Positions 22,965-35,108 of a DNA stretch of 64,000 nt are shown here, piece after piece. A model generated the notes under the pieces. The model had not been told where the DNA came from, made no database searches, and saw only the letters and a list, made by a program, of their open reading frames with translations. Position numbers and translations under genes: made by a program. The DNA is taken from NCBI RefSeq assembly GCF_003573695.1, contig NC_039358.1, positions 158,710,920 to 158,774,919 on the forward strand, read 5' to 3'. Position 1 is the first letter of the stretch; each line of letters starts with the position of its first letter. This DNA is from Papaver somniferum. Taxonomy: Eukaryota > Streptophyta > Magnoliopsida > Ranunculales > Papaveraceae.

Positions 22965-24401
22965 ATAGACAGGAGTTCTATCTCCATAAACGTACCACCA
23001 GTCTTCGATGGCTCAAACTACTTATGGTGAAAATCGTTATTCGTGTTTTTCTTCAAGCTCGTGATTTTCAAACATGGGTACGTGTGGTTAATGGCTATGA
23101 TCCTCCGGTTAATACAGAAGGCGATGTATCTATACCGAAGGATATTGGTAGATATAGTCCAGAAGAAATTCTTGCTGCAAAGCAAAATTCTGACGGCTTG
23201 AATGCTATCATACATGCCATTATCCCAGATCTTCAGTACCATGTGACTACGTGCACTAAGTCTAAAGAAGCCTGGGATATCTTAGAAACCGTATTTGAAG
23301 GAAATACCAGTGAGAAAGAAGCTAGGCTTCAAAACCTAAATTCTGTTTGGGTTTAATCACAAGGTGTCTGAAATTTTTAAGGCATCTTTTGCATTGGATA
23401 AGACTATTCCTGAAAAGGACATTGTGATGAAAATTCTCAGATCGTTGCCATCTAAATACGACTCTAAGAAGCATGCCGTCGTTGAAGGAAATAATCTCGC
23501 AACGCTTTCCAGAAATACTCTGGTTGCAAAGCTAAAGATATTTGATCATGAGCATACGTCCAAGTCTAGCAAGGATGTTGCTTTCAAAGCACTAAAGAAC
23601 ACTAAATTACTTGATAAAAGTAAAAGTGTTTACATCTCTGAAGATGATCTTTCTGATGCTGATTCATCAGATGAAGATCTTGACAAGTCAGTCTCGTTGA
23701 TCACAAGACAGTTTAGGGATCTTCTTTTGAAGAGAAGTAAACGGTTCTCCAGAGATAAATCCAAGTCATTAGATAAACCACATAATCGTGTTCCTCCTAA
23801 AAATAGGGATAATGATGAAACTGATGACGAGGATATGCCTCAGTGCTTTAAGTGTAAAGGTTTTGGTTATTTTGCAAATGAGTGTCCAAATCGAAAGAAA
23901 TACACTGGGAACAAAGGTCTTGCTGCAACTCTTGATGAAATGTCTGAAAATTATGATTCTGATGAAGACGAAAAATCAAGTGTTGCACTTCTTTGTGAAA
24001 ATATCGGTTTTGATAATTGTAGCAATACATACATCAATCTTGATATTCTTTCAGAAGAAAATTCAACAAATCTGGAAGATAAAATTGACCTTTCTATTGG
24101 AAACTCTGTGTATAATGTTTCAGGTTCTACTATGTGTCTAGCAGCTTGCACATCTCAGATGCTTGAATTATATCCAAGATTGACGTGCTCATATTGTTCA
24201 CTCAAAGGTCATGAACTATCAAAGTGTTACAAGTACAAACTTGTAAACAAACTTCAACGAAGAGCAAATCGACTAGCATACAAGCTTAAACTTGCTCAGA
24301 AGACCGCTGAGGTATGTAAGATTTTATCTTCGTCTAAGAAGTTAGTTTACAAGGATAAACACAAGACCATTAGAGAAGAAAGTATGGTCCAATTGTTTTG
24401 A
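22965..24401 (+). pseudogene. C2 Gag (UBN2-type with two zinc knuckles), broken
   Basis: It corresponds to Copia Gag. The expected start ATGGACAG is ATAGACAG here (22965). A one-base deletion in the YLWW region near 23030 and a ~38-bp deletion near 23350 (relative to C3) break the frame. Open parts are 23024-23356 and 23364-24401. The N-terminal part has ARDFQTW, EAWDILE and IVMKILRSLP, hallmarks of UBN2/Retrotran_gag_2. The second part has an acidic linker, a knuckle CFKCKGFGYFANEC in which the His is replaced by Tyr, and a second intact CCHC knuckle CSYCSLKGHELSKC, followed by a basic coiled region. It ends at a TGA before any protease motif. Confidence 0.85.
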
Positions 24402-24780
24402 TAGACAAAGGTCTGTGGATTCCTCTCAAGAGGAACATGGTGGACAAATTGTTGTTCACCGCAACACAACTTGATTGTGTTGATTTGTTGATATTGTCTC
24501 ATGTTCCTAATCAAAAGAGACAAGGTTGTGCACCTCTCAGTCTTTAGTAAAAGTTTGTTTTCTTCTTTTCTTAGTTTTGTTGTTTTTGGAATTCCCTGTC
24601 TATCAATAAAGGAGGGTTATTCTCGACAATTCTACTCTTTCTAGGGTTCAGAATTATGCGTGCACGAACCTGATAAAGGTTGCATAACCCTGCATTCCTT
24701 TTTCCTTCCTTGAAACTTCTTTTATCTTAAGACTACTTGTTGAGTTAAATAGTGATTTCCTCTCACAAACCCATACGTTT
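24402..24780 (+). other. C2 intergenic segment
   Basis: No supported ORF. It lies where pol would be expected, between Gag and the 3' small ORF; pol is absent. Confidence 0.6.
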
Positions 24781-25044
24781 ATGGATACTCCAAGCATCAT
24801 GTCTTCTGATGGAAAAGATGTTGATATGATTGTAAAGCCATCAATCATGAAGGAAAAAGAGAAATCTCCATTACCTCCGAAATTGAAAATAAAAAAAAGG
24901 AATGTGAGGAAGCCAAGAGTTGTTCCTTCAAATTTTCAGAAGTTTTCTGATGTTCTTGAAGTTTTGAAGGAGACACGAGAGGAGATTCAACAAATAAAGG
25001 CTTTTGTGTTTAAGACTCATGAGATTCAGAAGGCCCTGGTTTGA
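24781..25044 (+). CDS. C2 3' small ORF, basic with a short coiled coil
   Basis: Intact 87-codon ORF from ATG to TGA. The N-terminal part is Lys/Pro-rich (KEKEKSPLPPKLKIKKRN) and the C-terminal part helical (VLEVLKETREEIQQIKAF). Position and downstream context match the C1 and C3 small ORFs, but sequence identity between them is low. I do not recognise a domain. Confidence 0.45.
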   Translation: MDTPSIMSSDGKDVDMIVKPSIMKEKEKSPLPPKLKIKKRNVRKPRVVPSNFQKFSDVLEVLKETREEIQQIKAFVFKTHEIQKALV

Positions 25045-26088
25045 CAATAGTCAAGAAGGTTTATTGATATTAACTCCTATCTTCATGAACCTTATGTCCC
25101 AATGGATGTTGACGACGAGGAGTTCGGGGACGATAAAGAATTCTTCAAAGGTCTTAACATCTAGTAAATCTTCTTATGAGAATTTTATTCTTGTATTTTT
25201 AGGAAGAATAACTAGAGTTTGGAATAGCCATTATTGTGATTACACATAGCTATGTCCAACGTTTTCATCTTCATGTTTTTAGGTTTATTGGTTTAAATTC
25301 TAAAATTGTTTGGAAGATGATTTTTGCAGTATTAATCTTTATGGTTTCATATATTGCAATTTTCTATAGGATATGTGTGTTTGCATCCGTGAACTATGAT
25401 TGTCCCATACTTTGTCAAAAGTTAAGTCTTTCGTATATCGATAAGCATGTATTGATAAAAGAATGAATGAACTTTTGACATTACAAAAGTTTGAAGCCTA
25501 TTATGTCATTATGCAAATATTGACGGAAGATAGGATGAACTTTTGTTTATAAGGATTATGTCTATTGTATGTCATTGTGCAAATGGTGATGGAAAATATA
25601 ATGAATCCTTGTTTATTCCACAGTATTGATCTTCCCTGATCCATATTTTATGTATATATTGTGCGGCTCCATAAGTTCTCTTATGTTGAGCATTTCCGAT
25701 TAGATTAATCATGGACTTTCTTGTGGTTAATTTAATTGAGTATTATTTGGATTCAAATTCATATTCGTATGTGATTTGTTATGTCCAAAGAAATCCTTCT
25801 TTTCTTGTGAAAGTAAGGTCGCTCTTGTTGTTCTTTTGGGAATGTCATTTTATGGGGGAGAGTTCTTAATTGAACTTGTGCTTAATTGCCAAATCTTTGT
25901 GGGGAGTGCGGCTGTGGAATATTATAGGAGTTATCTTGTATCTTTATAAACTCCTTGATGAAAGCATTTAGCTTCGGCTATATGATTGCATCTAAAAAGT
26001 TGATATGTGCTTGCTTTTGATCATGAAATGTATTTGTGGAAATTTTATTAGGATCCCACTAGTTTTCGTACCTTTGCTAATTTTATTT
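25045..26088 (+). other. C2 3' noncoding region, truncated
   Basis: Shares the conserved block and one ~70-bp unit with C1 and C3. At ~26088 it jumps into the LTR interior, so the terminal PPT and LTR start (roughly 1.1 kb) are deleted. Confidence 0.75.
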
Positions 26089-26595
26089 ACTAGTGACGAA
26101 AGTCATGTTAAGTTTCAATCACTTGAAAATGGCTTTGACGAAAAATGGTTTGTGAATAAAAACTATATAACGTCCTCTAAGAATGTTTCAATGATTGAAA
26201 TGAGAGTTTAGATTACATAACCATGGAAGGATATAAAAATTGTGTGGTAACACATATGTGGGTAAGTCCTTATTCCTTGAACCAAAGTATGCGTACTTTG
26301 CTGCTCGGGAAAACCGGAACTAGAGTCCGCGTACCAAGTTCGCGTACTGTCGGAAGTTCTCATCCCGATAAATTCTGCTGGAGTTTGTAAACTAAAACAA
26401 ACTTATTCCGGGTACTTAAGTCCGCGTAGCAGTTCGCGTACTTAAGTTGGTTATTTTCTAAAGACGATTATTTGTGAACTTAAATATATATACACTAAGG
26501 AATGCATAATTGCAAACCGTGGATATAAAGTTCATGAATTGATTCGAGTGAATCAAATCGTTTTTTGTTTCAATTGTGTCTATTATAAATATAAG
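26089..26595 (+). repeat. 3' LTR of C2, left part
   Basis: LTR interior from CTAGTGACGAAAG to ...TCTATTATAAATATAAG, where the TGTTAGAG start of C3 follows. The continuation CTAAGCAATTG is found at 35111. Confidence 0.85.
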
Positions 26596-28945
26596 TGTTA
26601 GAGCATTGCTCGGTCGAACTCGCATGCGTTGCTATCTCAAGCATGTTTGTCAATGTTAGTGATCAAAACTATAAGTCTTGATTTCTAGCCTACATAGCTA
26701 AAGGTCTCGGACTAGGATAGAAAGTGTAGTTGAGCTCAAGAACTCCATGGAAATCACCATACAAGACGAAGGAACTGGTGGATCTTCATCGACTAAAAGG
26801 TATGTGGAGACTTGAATTTATCTGTCACTCAAAAGTGTATCTATTCTATCTCCTACTCTTGAGACAAAAGTCATTTTGATATATAGTCATTATGCACATT
26901 TGCTATTTCGAGCCGAGTTTATCTCGCCTATCTATTTCTCGAAATATGTGTTGGTAAGCTTTCGCTTTAGGCGAATTCATCTTTACCTAGTGACGAAAGT
27001 CATGTTATATTTCAATCACTTTGAAAATTGCTCTGACGAAAAATGGTCTGTGAATAACGGCTATATCCATCCTCTGAGAATGTTTCAATGATTGAAATGA
27101 GAGTTTAGATCACATAACCATTGGTAGGATATAAGCATTGTTGTGGAAACATATATACGTATAAGTCCTTATTCCTTGAACCAAAGTTTGCGAACTTTGT
27201 TGATCAAGAGAAATGGAAGTGGGGTGAGCCAAGTCCGCGAAATCAGTCCGCGGACTGGCGGAAGTTCTCGACCCGAGAATTTCTGCTGGAATTTGTGAAC
27301 TCCTTCCATGAGCTTAATTCCGCGAACCCAGTCCGTGAACTTGAGCAGGTTATATCTAAAACTGGTTGTTGTTGAACTCATGTTTATTTAAACTAAGGAA
27401 TGCTTTTGCAAACCGTGGCTATAAAGTTCATTAACCGATTCGAGTGAATCAAACCATTTTTGCTTCGATTATGTCTTGTGTAGTTACATAAGATCTAAGC
27501 AATTAAACAACTCTCTAACTAGTTCATTTGAGTCATTTGAACTAGTTATGGTGAAGAAGAATATGGTTGATATGAAAGTAATCATATGGCTAACCATTTG
27601 GTTAACTATTGTTGAACCAACAAATGTTAATGTTTGGGAACGGTTCGTAAACCCAAAATTGGACATTTCATTTGTGTATATCAAGCTAAGTTTTCGATCC
27701 AACGGTTGAGAAATATTAGCTTGAATCTAATTAGGTTTTCATCTAACGGTGAATATTGAATACTTTGTTACCAAGCTAACATTGATTGCAAACCCTGATC
27801 TGAAAACTATATAAGGGAAAACTCTAGCAACTGGTAAACCTAATCCCCACAACTTACGTGTGATACTAGTTGCATAGCTAGAGTCGATTCTCCTTTAACC
27901 TTTGGTTTCTTCTTCTAAATCCAGGTTAATGACTAGAAGACTTCATTGGGATTGTGAAGCCAGACCGATACTACTTTTCTTGTAGTTGTGTGATCTGATC
28001 TTGTTGTTTCTATCTTACGAGTACAATTGAAATAATTGGCTTGAGATTTTATATCTCCGATAGGCAAGATAGAAAAGTAATCACAAACACTTCGTCTCAT
28101 CGTTTGTGATTCCACAATATCTTTTTCTCTGCGTCGATTAAGATTATTGTGAGATGATCAATAATACTAGGATGTTCTTTGGTAATATAAGACCGGTTTA
28201 TTGATTGGTTCCTGTTCTCCTTGATTTATCAAAAGACGGAACAAAACTCGTAGGTATATTCGTGGGAGACGGATTTATCTATTACCGTAGACTTTTCTGT
28301 GTGATACATATTTATTTATTAAAGTCTTCGATTTTGGGACGTAGAAACTCTTAGTTGTGGGTGAGATCAGCTAAGGGAATCAAGTACGTAGCATCCTGCT
28401 GGGATCAGAGACGTAGGAGCATAACTGTACCTTGGATCAGTGTGAGATTGATTGGGGTTCAACTACAGTCCGGACCGAAGTTAATTTGGAGTAGGCTAGT
28501 GTCTGTAGCGGCTTAATACAATGTGTGTTCAATCTGGACTAGGTCCCGGGGTTTTTCTGCATTTGCGGTTTCCTCGTTAACAAAATTCTGGTGTCTGTGT
28601 TATTACTATTCCGCATTATATTTGTTTATATAATTGAAATATCACAGGTTGTGCGTTGTTCAATCAATTAGAATATCCGACCTTTTGGTTGTTGATTTAA
28701 ATTGATTGACACTTGGATATTGGTCTTTGGTGTCATCCAAGTTATCTCTCTTTGATAAAGACTCGCAGATTTCTATTTGCTTGAGTAAAGATCAAATCGA
28801 GAGATTGAGATATAAACTCTTTGATATACTTTTATATAGATTGAGTCTGAATGTCTAGTTGATTCTCTAGAAAGTATATTGGAGTTTGTCCATACAGATT
28901 GCTTATAGAATTGTTGGGTGTGGTTGTTGTACCCCCGCTTTTTCA
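26596..28945 (+). repeat. 5' LTR of C3 (complete, 2350 bp)
   Basis: TGTTAGAG...TTTTTCA. GCGAAC-type sub-repeats lie at 27185-27340. A TATA box CTATATAAGG is at 27808-27817. It is the reference full-length C LTR in this window. Confidence 0.93.
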
Positions 28946-28947
28946 AT

Positions 28948-28959
28948 TGGTATCAGAGC
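28948..28959 (+). other. Primer binding site of C3
   Basis: TGGTATCAGAGC, unmutated, two bases after the LTR. Confidence 0.93.
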
Positions 28960-29011
28960 AGGAAAACACGTTTAAGACCTTACAAGTCCGCGTTTGTAGC
29001 GATCTGACTCT

Positions 29012-30455
29012 ATGGACAGAGGTGTTATCTCTATTAACTTACCACCAGTCTTCGATGGTTCAAAATTACTTATGGTGGAAAATTGCTATGCGAGCTTTTC
29101 TTCAAGCGCGTGATTTTAAATCATGGTTATATGTTGTTAATGGCTATAATCCTCTCGTTGTGGCAGTTGGAGATGTAAACGTTCCCAAACATATTGGTGA
29201 ATACACCCCTGCCGAGATAAATGCTGCAAAGCAAAACTCTGACGGTTTGAATGCCATTATACATGCCATTACCCCAAATCTTCAGAACCATGTGTCAAAT
29301 TGCACTAAGTCGCAAGAAGCTTGGGATATCTTAGAAACCGTTTTTGAAGGTAATGCCAGTGAAAAGGAAGCTAGGATTCAAAACCTTAATTCCGATTGGG
29401 AAAACCTTCGTATGGCAAATGAAGAAACATTTGATGAATTTAATCACAAAGTGTCTGAAATTGTTAATGCATCCTTTGCATTGGGTAAGACTATTCCTGA
29501 AAATGACATTGTGATGAAAATTCTCAGATCTCTGCCATCTAGATACGATTCTAAGAAGCATGCCATCATTGAGGGAAATAACCTTGATATACTATCCAGA
29601 AATACTCTTGCTGGAAAGTTGAATTTTTTTTGATCTTGAACTTGAACAAAGAGAGAAAAGTCATCAGTTTAGCAATCATCTTGCTGCATCTGACCGTAAG
29701 TCTCGACGTTCTAAATTGACTGGTAAAAGTGATCAGAATTGCTTTAATTCGATTTTGTCACTGTTTATACAACAACTTAAGAAATCTCTTAGACATAGGA
29801 AAAGAAAGTCTCAAAATAAAGCTCAGTCAATTAATAAAAAGGTTCAGAAAAACTATGATAACAATTCCAGTTTCAAGTGCTATAGGAGTATTCACTCTAC
29901 TTCTAAATGTCCTAATACGGAGACGAGTGAGATAACTAAAGCATGGATGGACACTCTTGACTACTGTCCCGAGGATGATATCTATGATGGTTTTCTTAAT
30001 CTTTTTGCTGATAATCACACCTGTCCTCCCAACAATTCTGAGTATTCCATGATAAAAAATCTTACTTCCTCTGAAATTCTTCATCCTGTAAAGGAAGTCT
30101 TAAAAAGGATTGAAAATCTGGAATGCCAACTGACTAATTTAAAATTGGAGTTGATCAATCGTGATTCGTACAAAACATATTGAACCTTTTCGACTATGAA
30201 TTGTCAGCAAATTCCTCCTGATTCTACCTCATCTTTGAGTCACCATGACGACAAGGAAAATTTAGAAAATCACAAGAATTTATCTATTCCTGTGATTTCC
30301 TTATATGATAATCAGGCTCACCTTAAAACATGTGGCACCATGAAACAGGAAAAGCATTCCTCTGTCAAACGTTGTTTGCAGAAGAAGAAAAATAAATCTC
30401 ATACAAAACCCTCATCCTTTGTAAAAGAGATTTCCAATAGAATGCATAGTTTATG
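29012..30455 (+). pseudogene. C3 Gag, frameshifted
   Basis: ATG at 29012 opens a frame beginning MDRGVISINLPPVFDG. One extra A near 29063 shifts it just before YLWWK. The main open part (to 29633) has ARDFKSW, EAWDILE and IVMKILRSLP, the UBN2 Gag region. An extra T in a T8 run near 29631 shifts it again. The third part (29716-30183) is Lys-rich, with a knuckle remnant KCYRSIHSTSKC that lacks the first Cys. After TGA 30181 a basic stretch runs to 30455. No protease or polymerase motif follows. Confidence 0.82.
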
Positions 30456-30868
30456 AAAATCAGCAATCAAGGTATTAAAATATGTGCTAAAAGAAAGAAA
30501 GAATGATGAAGATAAATCTTCTTTCTTAAAAGTAAAACAGAAACATGGTACATCACATACTGCATACCCTCAAAAGAAGCTAACCGGTTCTTTGGAGAAT
30601 TGGAACAACTACAGTTTGTAATACTGTATTGATGATTTTTTTTTATCCCTCGTAGACAAAAATCTTAATCTTCAAGAGGGTTGTGATGAAAGTTTTCTAT
30701 TACTTATCCAAGATTTTTGTTCAAACGTTTTCAGTTAAGGATCTCTTCTGAGGATATTTTTTTAGGGTTTTGGTCAAAGGTCATTTTGGATATTTATATC
30801 CCATCCTCAGTTGCTTTTAAAATGAAGTTTATCTCCTTAGCATAAACATTTCTTCTACCTTCTCTATC
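30456..30868 (+). other. C3 segment where pol is missing
   Basis: No supported ORF beyond short Lys-rich remnants. A pol gene of about 3 kb would normally lie here. Confidence 0.55.
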
Positions 30869-31198
30869 ATGTCTTCTTCAAGTCTTTCTAGTAAATAAGA
30901 TGATATTTGGATTGTTCTCTTTCCTTCTAAGAAGATACGATTCGATTATTCTGATAATGTGATGAGCCCTGATACTCACGGTTCCTCTCTGGACGGGAAC
31001 ATCTCTGTCTCTCAGTTTTATAAGCTCTCTTTAACCATGAATCTAGTCTTAGAACAAGTTCGTTCCCTTAAAAGTGAACTTGAAGCTTCTTCCAAGAAAC
31101 TCGAAGAAAAGATGGATCATCTGGAATCGAGGATTGATTTGATTGAAGATGAGCTTGATGAATACAGAGAGGTTGAGAAGAGTATTGAATGTAAGTGA
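30869..31198 (+). pseudogene. C3 3' small coiled-coil ORF
   Basis: From ATG 30869 the frame has TAA at codon 9, then runs open to TGA 31196-31198; an internal ATG at 30959 gives 79 codons without a stop. The C-terminal half is a clear heptad pattern (VLEQVRSLKSELEASSKKLE and onward), about six heptads. No membrane segment. Same place as the small ORFs of C1 and C2. Confidence 0.55.
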
Positions 31199-32804
31199 AA
31201 TTCTTTATAGGAGTTTGCCTAGTAAATCTTATATTTTCTGTTTTTATTAGAAGAATAACTAGAGTTTGGAATAGCCATGATTGTGATCACACATGGCTAT
31301 GTCCAACGTTTTTATCTCAAGTTTAAATTCTAAACTTGTTTGGAAGATGATTTTTGCAGTATTAATCTTTATGGTTTTATATATTGCAATTTTGTTATGG
31401 GATTTGTGTGTTTACGTCCGTGAACTTGGCCGTCCCATATCTTGTCAAAAGTAAAGTCTTTCATATGTCTATATGCATGTATTGATAAAAGAATGAATGG
31501 ACTTTTGACAAATACAAAAGTTAAGCATATATTGTCAATTATTGATGGAAGATAGGTTAAAATCTTTTGTTTGCAAGGATTATGTCTATTGTATGTCATT
31601 ATGCGAATGGTGAAGGAAAATAGAATAAATCCTTGTGTATTCCGCAGTAATTGATCTTCCATGATCCATATTTTATGTATTACTGTGAGGCTCCGTAAAG
31701 TGTCTTATGTTGAGCATTAAACAACCAAGTTGATTATTTTTGATTAGCTATGTTGTTGTTCCGTAAGGTACTTTATGTCGAGCATTTTCAACTAAGTTAA
31801 TCATCTTGTTTGGTTATTTAGTTGTTGCTCCGTAAGTTTTCTTATGTCGAGCATGACCAATTAAATTGATTACTTTTGTGATTAATTTGGTTGTGTATTT
31901 CAATTAGATTAATTATGGGTTCTCTTGTGATTAATCTAATTGTATTTTTTAAGTCTCCATAAGTTCACTTATGTTTGAGCATTTTTCGATTAATTTAATC
32001 ATGGGTTCTCTTGTGGTTAATTTAATTGAACTTTTTGGATTCAAATTCATACTCGTATATGATTTGTTATGTCCAAAGAAATCCTTCTTTTCTTTCGAAA
32101 TTAAGGTCGCTCTTGTTGTTCTTTCGGGAATGACATTTAATGGGGGAGAGTTCTTTAGAACTTACGCTTAATTGCCATATCTTTGTGGGGAGTGCGGCTG
32201 TGGAATATTATAGGGGTTATCTTGTATCTTTATAAACTCCTTGATGAATGCATTTAGCTTCGGCTTTATGATTGCATATAAAGAACAAGTTGATATTTTT
32301 GCTTTCTTTTGGTCAAGAAATGTCTCTTTTGGAAATTTCATTAGGATCCCGTTCTTGTAGCTTTGCCAATTTTATTGACAAAAAAGGGGAGAATTAATAT
32401 GTAGTTCACACTACAAATACATATGGTTTTCGGATCATTATGTAAGGGGGAGTGGTTTCCATGTGAGATGGAGTATTGACTAAGGGGGAGTGATACATAT
32501 CACCATAGTATTGTTGTTGAAGTTGTGATACAATTGGACATTGACGCTGTGTAATGATACTATGACACTGTATAACAATGATTGAGAACTATTGTTTTCT
32601 TATTGTTATAGCTACGGATTTTCAACAACGATGATGTTAAAGTTACAACCTTTGGGATCATTGGAGTACTTGGAAGTGACAAAGATTTCGAGTAATGTTG
32701 AAGATTAGGCATGTGGAATAGGAGCTACAAAAGTTAATTTATTTCATTTTTTGTATTCCATACGTATTAATAGTTTTGGCACTAAAATTTACAAAGGGGG
32801 AGAT
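31199..32804 (+). other. C3 3' noncoding region with tandem repeats and PPT
   Basis: Colinear with C1 17093-18705. The ~70-bp array is at 31685-32040, GGGG(G)AG tracts at ~32383, 32445 and 32483, and the PPT AAAGGGGGAGAT abuts the LTR at 32805. Confidence 0.75.
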
Positions 32805-35108
32805 TGTTAGAGCATTGCTCGGTCGAACTCGCATGCGTTGTTATCTCAAGCATGTTTGTCAATGTTAGTGATCAAAACTATAAGTCTTGATTTCCAGCCT
32901 ACATAGCTAAAGGTCTCGGACTAGTATAGAAAGTGTAGTTGAGCTCAAGAACTCCATGGCAATCATCATACAAGACGAAGGACTACTCAAGGAACTGGTG
33001 GATCTTCGTCGACTAAAAGGTATGTGGAGACTTGAACTTATCTGTCACTCAAAAGTCTATCTATTATATCTCCTACTCTTAAAACAAAAGTCATTTTGAT
33101 ATATAGTCATTTTGCACAATTTCTATTTCGAGCTGAGTTTATCTCGCCTATCTCGAAATATGTGTTGGTAAGCTTTCGCTTTAGCCGAATTCATCTTTAC
33201 CTAGTGATGAAAGTCATGTTATGTTTCAATCACTTTGCTCTGACGAAAAATGGTCTTTGAATAACGGCTATATCCGTCTTCTGAGAATGTTTCAATGATT
33301 GAAATGAGAGTTTAGATTACATTACCATTGGTAGGATATAAGCATTGTTGTGGAAACACATATATGTATAAGTAATTATTCCTTGAACCAAAGTTTGCGA
33401 ACTTTGTTGATCAAGAGAAATGGAAGTGGCGTGAGCCAAGTCCGCGAACTAAGTCCACGTCTCAGTCCGCGAACTGGCGGAAGTTCTCGACCCGATAATT
33501 TCTGCTGGAGTTTGTGAACTCCTTCCATGAGCTTAAGTCCGCGAACCCAGTCCGTGAACTTGAGCAGGTTATATCTAAAACCGATTTTTCTTGAACTCAT
33601 GTTTATTTAAACTAAGGAATTCTTTTGCAAACCGTGGCCATAAAGTTCATGAACCGATTCGAGTGAATCAAACCATTTTTGCTTCGATTGTGTCTTGTGT
33701 AGTTACATAAGATCTAAGCAATTGAACAACTCTCTAACTAGTTCATTTGAGGCATTTGAACTAGTTATGGTGAAGAAGAATATGGTTGATATGAAAGTCA
33801 TCATATGGCTAACCATTTGGTTAACTATTGTTGAACCAACAAATTTTAATGTTTGGGAACGGTTCGTAAACCCAAAATTCTACATTTCATTTGTGTATAA
33901 CAAGCTAAGTTTTCGATCCAACGGGGTAAAAATATTAGCTTGAAACTAATCAGGTTTTCATATAACTGTGAATATTAAATGCTTTGTTACCAAGCTAACA
34001 TTGATTGCAAACCCTGATTTGAAAACTATATAAGGGAGAACTCTAGCAACTGGGAAACCTAATCCCCACACCTTACGTGTGATACTAGTTGCATATCTAG
34101 AGTCGATTCTCCTTTAACCTTTGGTTTCTTCTTCTAAATCCAGGTTAACGACTTAAAGACTTCATTGGGATTGTGAAGCCAGACCGATACTATTTTTCTT
34201 GTAGTTATGTGATCTGATCTTGTTGTTTCTATCGTACGAGTACAATTGATATAATATGCTTGAGATTTTATATCTCTGATAGGCAAGATAAAAAAGTAAT
34301 CACAAACACTTCATCTCATCGTTTGTGATTCCACAATATATTTTTTCGCTGCGTCGATTAAGATTATTGTGAGGTGATCAATAATACTAGGTTGTTCTTC
34401 GGGAATACAAGACCGGTTTATTCGTAGGAGACAGATTTATCTATTACCGTAGACTTTTATGTGTGATACAGATTTGTTTATTAAAGTCTTCAATTTTGGG
34501 TCGTAGCAACTCTTAGTTGTGGGTGAGATCAGCTAAGGGAATCAAGTACGTAGCATCCTGCTGGGATCAGAGGCGTAGGAGCATAATTGTACCTTGGATC
34601 AGTGTGAGAATGATTGGGGTTCAACTACAATCCAGACCGAAGTTAATTTGGAGTAGGCTAGTGTCTGTAGCGGCTTAATACAGTGTGTGTTCAATCAGGA
34701 CTAGGTCCCGGGGGTTTTCTGCATTTGCGGTTTCCTCGTTAACAAAATTCTGGTGTCTGTGTTTTTTCCATTCCGCATTATATTTGTTTATAAAATTAAA
34801 ATATCATAGGTTGTGCGTTGTTCAATCAATTTGAATATACGACCTTTTGGTTGTTGATTTAAATTGATTTTTGACACTTGGATATTGGTCTTTGGTACCA
34901 TCCAAGTTATCTCTCTTTGATAAATACTCGCAGATTTCTATTTGCTTGAGTAAATATCAAATCGAGAGATTGAGATATAAACTCTTTGATATACTTTTAT
35001 CTAGATTGAGTCTGACTGTCTAGTTGATTCTTTAGAAAGTATATTGGAGTTTGTCCATACAGATTGCTAATCGAATTGTTGGGTGTGGGTGTTGTACCCC
35101 CGCTTTTT
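32805..35108 (+). repeat. 3' LTR of C3
   Basis: TGTTAGAG... to ...CCCCCGCTTTTT; the terminal CA is lost at the junction with the C2 LTR. Clearly related to 26596-28945, with scattered small deletions. Confidence 0.9.

Larger units (their letters stand above)
26596..35108 (+). mobile_element. Copia-family element C3, nested in the C2 3' LTR
   Basis: Structurally near-complete: 5' LTR 26596-28945 (2350 bp), PBS 28948-28959, broken gag, 3' small ORF, noncoding region, PPT, 3' LTR 32805-35108 (final CA lost). The two halves of the C2 LTR continue on either side. The target duplication is eroded: left flank ATAAG, right flank GA followed by CTAAG. No pol is present, so it is non-autonomous. Confidence 0.9.
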
